From positions 9,346,909-9,410,908 of the forward strand of contig CM060475.1 in NCBI GenBank assembly GCA_030544235.1: a stretch of 64,000 nucleotides of DNA, written 5' to 3'. Source of the DNA: Lepturacanthus savala. Taxonomy: Eukaryota > Chordata > Actinopteri > Scombriformes > Trichiuridae. Below the pieces are notes generated by a model. The model searched no databases and was not told where the DNA came from. It saw nothing but the letters and a program-made list of their open reading frames with translations. Positions within the stretch are counted from its first letter, which is position 1. Each line of letters starts with the position of its first letter. Shown piece after piece: positions 48,971-59,400 of the stretch. The translations under genes were made by a program, and so were the position numbers.

Positions 48971-51900
48971 TCAGGAAGTCAATCAGGGTGGACTCAGCAT
49001 CACCAGCTCACAGGAGGCAGCAAATCTAAACGCTGCAGCAATAAAACACCTTCAGAGTTTATTTCACGTCATTATCCTCTTAAATATATTAGTTTTCACT
49101 TCATCCGTCTAAAGGCAAGTTAATTCAACAAGGTCATTCAAAGTGTTTGACATGAAACATTTAAAGCATCAAGATACCATTTAAAACAGACGATTGGAAA
49201 AAGACATTTTAAAAAATTAAGAATTAAAATTTAAAATTAAAACAAAAAATTAAGAATGAGTAAAAAATTTTTTAAAAATTACGAAGGAAAATATAAAATT
49301 AAAGAATAATAGAATAAATAATAATTAAATATTAAAAATAATAATATCTAGTTTTTCTTATTATTATTATTATTAACTAAATGGATTTAACCAATTAACT
49401 TAACTACTTTAAATTCTTTAAATATATATTAATATAGAGATTATTTATAATTATCTTATAACAGCTATAGATGGAAATACAGTTATTTATAATTAAAATA
49501 ATACATTTAATGATGTTATATTCTGTTATTTCATAGAATTCTATTGACACCTCAGCTGCAGGAATATTATAAATAAAAACTCATTAAATGGTGAATAAAT
49601 TACTTATAATATCAAAATAAAAGCACTAATTATGCAGATTGTGTTATATTATTATAGTTTATTATGTTACTTCTTATTATTTGTATTAATAAAACAAAAA
49701 AACTGACATTTTCAGTTGACGATTGACATTTTACACCATTTTATGAACCAATCAACTAATTGATTAATCAGTTCAATAATTAATAGAAGTTGTTAGTTGC
49801 AGTTTTTATCATTTCTGACTAATAATCCTCTTATATCACATCTGTATCATCAGTCCATTTTATTTCAGGTTGACAATTCAATGGAAAATAGAACATTAAT
49901 AATATATAAGTCAATGATTTATGTGATTATTGATTATGAAGTAAAATAACTTTACTAGTACTAACACTTTTAATAATGAATGGTTGTATATCAGTGACCT
50001 ACCACATGTATTTATAGTGTAAGGCTGCCATCTTGTGGCAAAATAACAGCAAATATGTCTAAATGTATCAGTGAATCAGTGAGAATCTGCCTCAATCTGA
50101 ATATAATTATTTGATATAAAGTAAATAAACCATTACTAAGCCTGGAAAGATGATAAATGATGTAAAATAGGGTTAATATGTGTAAGATACTCCCTGATTT
50201 TCATGTTATTCCCATAATAATGACCTATAATTAACTTAACTTGTCTTTTTTCTGTTGATTATCACTTTGGACCTTTTATAAAACAAATAAGAAACTAGAA
50301 AACAGAAGCAACAAACGTCAGGTTTCACTAACTGAAAGTAAATAATGAGCCGTGCTCATTGAAAGTGGAAACGCTGCAGAGATGAGGATGAATTTTTCAC
50401 CAATAAGGTGTGAAACCACACGTTGGTTCCGTTTATCACTTCATGTGGCAGCTCTGCAGCTTCTAAAGCTCCTGCAAAAAATGGAATCAGACAATTAAAC
50501 ACAACAGATTCAACGTTAAAGGTCCCACGATCGTTAAAATCCACAGTTTCACTGATTTTATTTCTGAATTCTAGATGAATTCTAGTGGTTTGATGCTGGT
50601 TTGATGCATAAAACATTTAGAAATTCACATCAGCCTGGATTCAATTTGATAGATTGTACTTCCTCGACTTGGTGATGTCACTCAGTAACTCCATGAGAAT
50701 TAGCCAATCAGAAGAGAGGCTAATGAATATTAATGAGGCGCTTGGAAAAGTTGAATTTTCGTACTTTATATCGCGTTAGTGGCATCAAAAGGGACTTTTA
50801 AAGTTCTTTTTTTGTTCCAAAACTATTAAAAACACATCTAGAGCATAAAAACTACAACTCCCAGATGTTAAAACAGGAAGCTCCAATGTGACTAAAATGT
50901 GACTAAAGCCAAAATCCTGATATTAATTTTTATTTCGCTGCGTTTGGAACCCTGCAGTTTAAAATCTAAATCTAAATGTGAAGAAAAATGGGTCAGTTTT
51001 TGAATTATTTTACAGAAAATTAAGAAAAATGAGGATTTTCTGTGATTTGAGCTGTTTTTGAGTTGCATTGCATCATGGGAGTTGTAGGATCAGCTGTTTT
51101 TATCTTTTATTCTTATCTTTAGTCATAATTTGTGTCTCATGAGATGATTTTATAAACGTTGCAGAATAAATCATTGATTGTTTGAATAGAAAAATGCTCA
51201 ACTTAGTGGTTTTAGTTGTTTTATACTAATAAGGAGTTCAAACAGGTGCCGTTAATACAGGTAACGAGTGGAAGCTACAGGTGAGAGATGCATGAAACCT
51301 TGTTTTTCAAGCGTCAAATATCTATTTTACAGAGGAATTCACTACTTAATTCATTAAAAATCACACCATGTGATTTCCTGGATCCTTTCACTCCATATTC
51401 TGTGTCTCAGAGTTTAAATTTACCACAAAAATTGACGTTTCGGACACAATTTGGACATTTTTACCTCAGGATGGACTCACTTTTGTTAGTTATTCAAGCT
51501 GTAAACTGACTATTTTACATTATACCAAAGTGTTATTAGGTAATTTACTAAATAAATTAACCATGAACATTAATTCCCCCTCATATAAAAGCTCATTAAC
51601 ATTCTACAGTCAAGAAAACAGCGATTAGTTTGATTTTAGTTGGCGGCCATATTGGATTTTTCCATTTTTTGAGGCGTTATGGGACATTTTTGAGTTCAGC
51701 TCCTTCAAAACCTCTAAAATAATGTTGAAAACCTAAAATGAACATGACTTCAGCACAATTTCCCAAATCCTGCCTCGTCTATGAGGAAGTTTATGAGAAC
51801 TAGGCGATAATTCCTGTTTTCTTTTACTTTCTATTTGAGTCAATTAACGATTCTAAGAAAAGTGACTGAACCCGACTTGTGAAACAGCAGCAGCCTCAGG

Positions 51901-52043
51901 GATGAGCAGATATTATTCAGTGATTCAGTGATATTATTCATCGACATCAGCACCTGCCACATTTAGAAGAGGTAACGTGTTTGGTTTCTTCTTTAATTAT
52001 ATTTGGATTTGAGTTTTAACCCTGAAAGACATCAAAACCCCCA
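48971..52043. other. Region upstream of cd2, mostly AT-rich
   Basis: No gene recognised. It holds an ATTAATCGATTA fragment near 49735, an exon-like minus-strand frame at 50356-50479 and a partial family D arm at 51590-51722. Confidence 0.35.
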
Positions 52044-52371
52044 TTAACCTTCTATTTCACAGTGTTTCCATATGGCAACACCTACTTTATCTCCATTTTT
52101 ATAAAAAGCTGTGACATAAAATCTATGTTTTTATAGTTAGGCATGAAAAGGGGGCTTTTATTTTGAAGGACATGTAATTTATGAGGTCACATGACCAGGA
52201 TATCCCTGGATATTTAACATGTGAGCATCACTGTCTCACAACAAAAGGTTGTTTTTTATTCCAAATTTTGGACAATTTTCACCAAATAAAAAAATTGTAC
52301 TTCATTTTTGATGTTATATTTTTTTCTAATTTGCTAAAATAGATTTGTTTCCCTATGACAACGATATAGAA

Positions 52372-52413
<42 letters not shown>

Positions 52414-52440
52414 TTATCATATATTTCTTTTTCTAATTTT
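52044..52440 (+). repeat. Family A copy with left TTAA end
   Basis: TTAACCTTCTATTTCACAGT starts the copy, then atatggcaacacctacttta, core at about 52189, and an (AAT)n expansion at the right. Confidence 0.75.
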
Positions 52441-52549
52441 TGAAGTGAAAACAGACAAATTTTTTGTCCTTCAAAGTAAAAGACAGTAAAACATGTATTT
52501 TTATATTACTGCTTTTTTACTAATATTGAGCTCTTATCTTAATTTTTTA

Positions 52550-52960
52550 TAAAAAGCTGCAATATAAAATATATGTTTTTACAGTTAGGCGTGAAAAGGG
52601 GGCTTTTATTTTGAAGGACATATAATTTATGATGGACATTGAGCTTTATTGTCTCACAACTGAAGGTTGTCTTTTATTCAGAATTTTGGAAAGTTTTCCT
52701 CCAATAAAAAAACTATTTTCTCACTATATAACTATATATATAACTTAATATGTTAAAATATATTTGTTTCCATATATCAACAATATGCAAATATGATAAA
52801 TTCCTAGTGTATAAACCTAATGGAGTTTCATTGACTTACATAGCATCAAACTACCCTGAGACTATTTTTACTACTTTTTCTTAAACATTTCTATGAGTCA
52901 GGCCATTTTAAGTAATAAAAAGCATGTTTTACCATGTCTAAGTACTATTTTTAATTCTTC
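52550..52960 (+). repeat. Family A copy lacking the core
   Basis: gggcttttattttgaaggac, then ttgtctcacaactgaaggtt, with the GGTCACATGACC segment deleted; the right half (ttcctagtgtataaacctaa) is intact. Confidence 0.7.
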
Positions 52961-53338
52961 TACACACACGTCTAATGTCAGCTTTTGCTTTAAGGCGTAA
53001 AAAGTGAACGTTTGTCCTGGTGTTTGTGTTTTTACTGTTTATATTGTTTTTATATTTTTAGCCACAGAAGCAGTAAATCTAGAATAAAAAGTCGACTTCC
53101 TCTCCCGCCGTTTGTGCTGAATTTGACATTTTACTTTGCTCGCTTCGTACTTTAAAGCAGAGAGGGCCTCTCGGATCACTTCCTTTAGAAAACCATAAAG
53201 ACACAAAAGCATATACACACACACATGCAAAAAAGTGTACGCCAACACACACACACACACACAAAGGGGCCAAGCTAGCAGCTCTGACAGGAAATAACCT
53301 TGATAATGGAACGTTGCTGCTCTTTTTTCAGCTGAAAC

Positions 53339-53362
53339 ATGATGAGAATGGTGATGAAGATG

Positions 53363-53393
<31 letters not shown>

Positions 53394-53432
53394 TCCTGCT
53401 GCTGCTCTGCTGCTCCGTCATCGCTCAAAAAG
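53339..53432 (+). CDS. cd2: cd2 exon 1, signal peptide
   Basis: It starts at the first of two adjacent ATGs and encodes MMRMVMKM, then nine Ala (a GCT repeat), then GVLLLLCC. Donor AAG|gtaccg, phase 1. The bases just before the ATG (tcttttttcag) could be an acceptor for a 5' UTR intron. Confidence 0.8.
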
Positions 53433-56400
53433 GTACCGATCGTTTACCGTTTTTTAAATAAATCACAACCAGCCAAGGGTAAATTATCTTCTTTTGTGAC
53501 TTTATGGAATATATTTCCATCAAATTCAATGTTTTTTTCCACTTTAAGCTCCTTTAAAAATGTTTCTTCGCTACTATTTTAAATTTAATACAGTCTTGTG
53601 TATAAAAAACAAAAAAAGGTGTCCCACAGGGATCAATACTGGGACCTCTCTTATTTTTAATTTATATAAGGGCCAGTGAGGAAAATGTGATGCGGTTTAA
53701 CCCTGAAAAGATTAAAACTCTTAAAAAGGTTTTTAAAAATCAACTCGTTTTATATTCTCTATTCAAAAACAAGATTTTTAACATTGATATTTATTGTCCA
53801 TTGCTCCATTTGTTCCAGATATATAAATCTATTTATCACGCATGTAAAGTTGTTTATTTCTAATAATATTTCCCAACCCCGGCTTCCTGTTTAATTCATT
53901 AATAAAATGTGCAAGTTCACTTCCTTAAAAGTCACAAACACATTTAAAAATCTGAATAAAAACTTTTTGCTGGGACTAAACAAACTGAACAGTTGTGTTA
54001 ATTTGCTATTGGATGAATTCCTCATGTCAAATTAAACGTCTATAACATGAAAGGATCAGACTGATCCTGTGTGTGTGTGTGTATGCGCTGGTTAAATATT
54101 CTATTTTTCTGTCTTAGAATATAAGATTAAATAAATCAGAAGCAGAGAAGTAAAGGAACGTTGATCTGAAATGTGGTTGCAGAGGTTTATCCGGAAATAG
54201 CCGTCGCATTTTAAAGACAAATACGACTCAAACAGCTAAATATGAAAGAATTAACCCAAGGTTTTATAAATCGAACATAAACGCAGCAAATAATAACATT
54301 AAAATACAAATACATACATTACATGTTACTATAAACAGGGAAATAGACTTTTCTGATGTATTTAATGACTAAATAACATGTTTTTGCTCATTTTCTGTCT
54401 TAATTTGTTGTAATTGCCACAGAAATAAAGAAACTAAACCACACTGACTCAAACTAAATGTTCCAGAGAAGCTTCTAAACCACTGATATGATTTTTTATC
54501 ACAATGGAAACTATTATAACATGTTGAGCCTCATCAATAATGACTCATATCCGGTGGGTTGACTTCACAGAATCTGAAAGTCGAGTCTTCAAAGAAACAA
54601 CATCGACTGATCTTGTTTCGAAATATGAAGGAAAATAAGTTTATTTTCATAAATAATGTGTAAACAGGATGAAAACACAATTAAAAATGATATAAAATAA
54701 ACAAATAAAACATGTTGGTGAAGCTCAGTTCAACTCTTCACTGAAACAAAAGAAGTGAAAAGATCTTGTTTTTGGTCCAATTAGTCCAATATTGAGTAGA
54801 AGTATCTTGAATTATCATATTTCATTAAAAATAAAAGATACTGAATAAAACAGAAAATTATCACATTTCATTGGCAGATAATTTACTTTTTTATCTTAAC
54901 TTTGTCTTTTTATCTAATTTTACTGACTTTTTATCATAAATTCTTTGAAAAAACCTTAAATAAGTAAAATTATCTGCCAATGGAACAAGATATGTCAAGA
55001 TACCAAATACAACAGAAAATCATCATATTTCTTTGCAAGATAACTTCACTTTTTATCTTAATTTTGTCTTTTTATCTCATATTATTGACTTTCTATGTCA
55101 AATTCTTCTACATAAAAACCCCAAATAAGTCAAATTATCTGCCAATGAAACAAGATATGTCAAGATATTGAATAAAATAGAACATTATCATATTTCATTG
55201 GCAGATAATTTCACTTTTTTATCTTAATGTTGTCTTTTTATCTCATTTTACTGACTTTTTATCTGATATTCTTGAAAAAAAACTGAAATACATAAAATTA
55301 TCTGCAAATGAAACAAGATATGTCAAGATACTGAATAAAACAGAAAATTGTCATATTTCTTTAGTGGATAATTTTGCTTTTTTATCTTAATTTTGTCTTT
55401 TTACTTCATATTACTGACTTTTTTATCTCAAATTCTTTGGAAAGAAAACTGAAATAAATAGAATTGTCTGCAAATGAAACAAGATATGTCAAGATACTGA
55501 ATCAAAAAGAAGATTATTATAGTTCATTGTCAGATAATTTAGCTTTTATCTTAATTTTTGTCTTTTTACCTCATATTACTGACTTTTTATGTCAAATGGA
55601 AAACCTGAAATAAGTCAAATTATCAGCCAATGAAGCAAGATATGTCAAGATACTAAAGAAAACGTAATATTCCACTGGCAGATAAAATTACTAGACAACA
55701 TTAAGATAAAAAAGCTAAATTATCTGCCAATGGAATGTGATAATTCAAGATAATTCGTGCCTGATTTATTCAGTATCTTGACATATCTTGTTTCACTGCA
55801 GAAAATTTGACTTATTTCAGGTTTTTCAAAGAATTGGAGATTTAAAGTCAGTAAAATGAGATAAAAATGAGATTGTTCATCACATTCGGAACATGATTCA
55901 CGGCTGAATTTACTGATTTCCTTTGTTTTTCTTCCACTTTTCTGTCTTTTCAGAACGTTGTGACATCAAGGCCGTCGAAGGCCAAGAGCTGATCATCCCC
56001 TTAGGCTTCACACTGAAGACCTCCGATCGCTTGACATGGAAGAAAGGGGAAATAGTGTTGGTTTATAAAAGGGGAGACGGATTTATTACAGGGACCAAGG
56101 ATGATATTAATCCAGATGGATCCTTGAAGCTGAGAAAAGTGGAGAAAAGCGACAAGGGGGAATATTCCTTCCACGTTCATAACAACATTGGTCTCAAACA
56201 ATCAAAAGATAATTCCAGGATTCTATGTGTATATGGTAGGTAACAACATCTATTTATTATATACTGGCCTGAAATGGAAGGTAAAGTAATGAACTCTCTG
56301 TTACTTCTCTATTTATTTAGGCACAGATCTGTTTTAGGCTTTAAATGTATAAAAGAACCATCGATCAAGGTCTTTGGACTTTGTTTGCTGCCTCTGATTC

Positions 56401-59400
56401 AATAGAATCTGGACTAAGATGCGTCAAGATACTGAATAAGACAGAAAATTATCATATTCCATGAGTAGATGACTTTAGTTTTTATCTTAGTGTCTTTTTA
56501 TCTCAAATTCTTTGAAAAAAAACAGAAATAAGTCAAATTATCTGCAACAAAGATGAAGATGTGAAACAGGATATGTCAAGATACTGAATCAAAAAGAACA
56601 TTTTCATCTTTCATTGGCAGATAATTTTACTTTTTTATCTTAATTTTGTCTTTTTTTATCTAATTTTACTGACTTTTAATCTCCAATTCTTTGAAAAAAC
56701 TGAAATAAGTCAAATTTTCTGCAGTGAAACAAGATACGTCAAGATACTGAATAAATCAGGCACGAATTATCTTGAATTATCACATTCCATTGGCAGATAA
56801 TTTAGATTTTTTATCTTAATGTTGTCTAGTAATTTTATCTGCCAGTGGAATATTACGTTTTCTTTAGTATCTTGACATATCTTGTTTCATTGGCTGATAA
56901 TTTGACTTATTTCAGGATTTCCATTTGACATAAAAAGTCAGTAAAATGAGGTAAAAAGACAAAAATTAAGATAAAAAGCTAAATTGTCACAATGAAATGT
57001 GATCATTTTCTATTTTATTCAGTATCTTGACATATCTTGCTTCATTAGCAGATAATTTTACTTATTTCAAGTTTTTTTTCAAGAATATCAGATAAAAAGA
57101 CAAAATTAAGATAAAAAAAGTAAAATTATCTGCCAATGAAACAAGATATGTATTCCATTGGCAGATCATTTAGCTTTTTTTTATCTTAATTTTGACTTTT
57201 TAATCTCAAATTCTTTAATAAGACAAATTATTTGCCAATGAAACAAGATAAGTCAATAATTATCTTAAATTATCACATTCCATTGGCAGATCAATGTAAT
57301 TACTTCAGGTTTTTCAAAGAATTAGAGATAAAAGTCGATTCAGTCAGTCCAAAATCCGATTTTAATGGATTTTTCTCTGTTCTAATCAAAAGCAAATAAG
57401 AGATGATGAATAAATGTCTCAAAACTTGTGAATCTCCAGTGTTTGGGTGTCGCCGTTAACTTAAGTTAGTTCCACTTTTTAACGCTCGAGTGTTAAAAAC
57501 ATGATCACTGCCTCTCGGCACAAAATGCTGACATCATTTCTTATAGTGTAGATGTCACTAAATGACAATAAACACTGGTTTTATGTCAAAATAAAGATGT
57601 TGAAATCATCAAAGTCCAACTCTGGCTGCATCTAAATACCAGATAGCTGCCAGAGATGGATCCATTCAATCTGTATATGATTATTATGATATTATTTTGC
57701 CATTTTTCAAAATAAAATCAAGGGGTATAGTGACAAAACCAAGAGATGAGAAACTAATTGGTTGATAGATGATGTTTTTTAATGGTTTTTACAGCTGATT
57801 GATACTATAACACTATATACCCTCATCTGTTTTATATGTCCACATTAATTATAATTAATATAAAAGCTGCTGTCGTCATAATTAATTTGTGTTTTAATGA
57901 CTCATCAGAAAACGTCCCGAAGCCGAATGTGGAGTTCCAATGCAACGATGCCAAAGTCAAATTCCTATGCAAGGTTAAGAAGGTAAGAAAAACTGAAAAG
58001 GAGGCTTTTATTTTGAAGGACATTCAATTCATGAGGTCACATGACCAGGATATCCCTATTGCTTGTGGACATTTGACATTTGTCTCATAACAGAAGTTTT
58101 TTATTCTGAATTTTCACCATTTTTTTTCCAATATTTCACGCAATAAAGGGTTAATTTATTCATTAAATAGTTCTGTTGATTCGTTTTAGCCAATTTAGGC
58201 CCAATTATCAGAAATAATGAGGCCAAATGAGCTGAGTTGGAGCTGGTTATAGCATCATTTGGAGATTATATTGACTTTTATCAACTTGTTTGCTCATTTA
58301 ACTCAAAATGAATAAACTCCAGGTGCGATTTCCAGTTATTTCTGTTCTGATGAAGCTGAATTTTTTGGCCTACAGCAGTTTTTATGTGTTTTGAAGGGAG
58401 CTGAATTCAAATCTCCTCAAAAATGGAGAAATCCAATATGGCCGCCACCAAAAATCTAACCAATCAGCATCTTCTTGACTGTAAAAGGTAAAAACTTGAA
58501 TATGATGAGCTTTTATGGGGGAATCAGTGATGGAACTAAAGGAAATGCTTCAGATGAACGCCTACTTTACCGAGTTATTTAGTATTTTATTGAATATTCA
58601 ATGGCTGATTTCTCCATTTTGAGGCATTATGGGACATTTTTGAGCCTTCAGCAACCTTCAAAACCCTTAAGTAATGTTGTAAACCAAAGATTTATCATTG
58701 ACATGAATCCAGCTGCATGTTATTCTGCCGATAACCTTCTAATCCGCCCATTCCTGGTGGTTTTTAAACAGATCCCGGATCTCAAAATCACCTGGTTGAA
58801 GAACAAGAAGACGATTGCGAATAAGGAAACTGAGAATCTGCTGCTCAACGTCAAAGATACGACAGAAGACTCGTTCCAATGCAGCGCCTCCAACTCCGCC
58901 ATGTCTCAGAGCAGCGAACCCGTCAAACACAGCTGTGAAAATTCGAGTGAGTGTCGCCTGGAATTTACCATTCGACGATTGTGATTCTGTGGATATGCAG
59001 ACGATGTGACGGTAAATTCTCTTCATTCAGCAGTTTTCCCTGAAGAATTATTCGGCTTTGATTTCTGGATCATGGTGAGCATCCTGGCTGGAGGAGGAGG
59101 TAAAAGCTTCATGATAATTACATCTCCCCTCATATTTGTAGTGATTAAATATTCAGTTTGTGTTAAATAAACCCGTCGTTTTATTCCCAGGACTCGTCCT
59201 GCTGCTGATTATCTTCGTCATCGTCTGCTGCGTCAAGGCCAGACGGAAAAAAAGCATGAAAATCAAAGGTGAGTTTGGATTCAGGTCAGATTCATTTAGA
59301 ATATTCATCAGTGAGATCAATAAAAAGATAATTAGTCAATTAATACAACAAAAAGGGACAAAAACTCAGTAGAATTTAGTGTAAAAGGCAACAACAAGAT

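Noticed and set aside
53039..53428. 129-codon minus-strand frame with Ser and His runs
   Set aside because: Antisense of the cd2 signal-peptide exon (GCT repeat) and a CA microsatellite.
58601..58771. Upstream extension of the open frame before cd2 exon 4
   Set aside because: It reads through the family D MITE; the acceptor at 58770-58771 and homology start at IPDLKITW.
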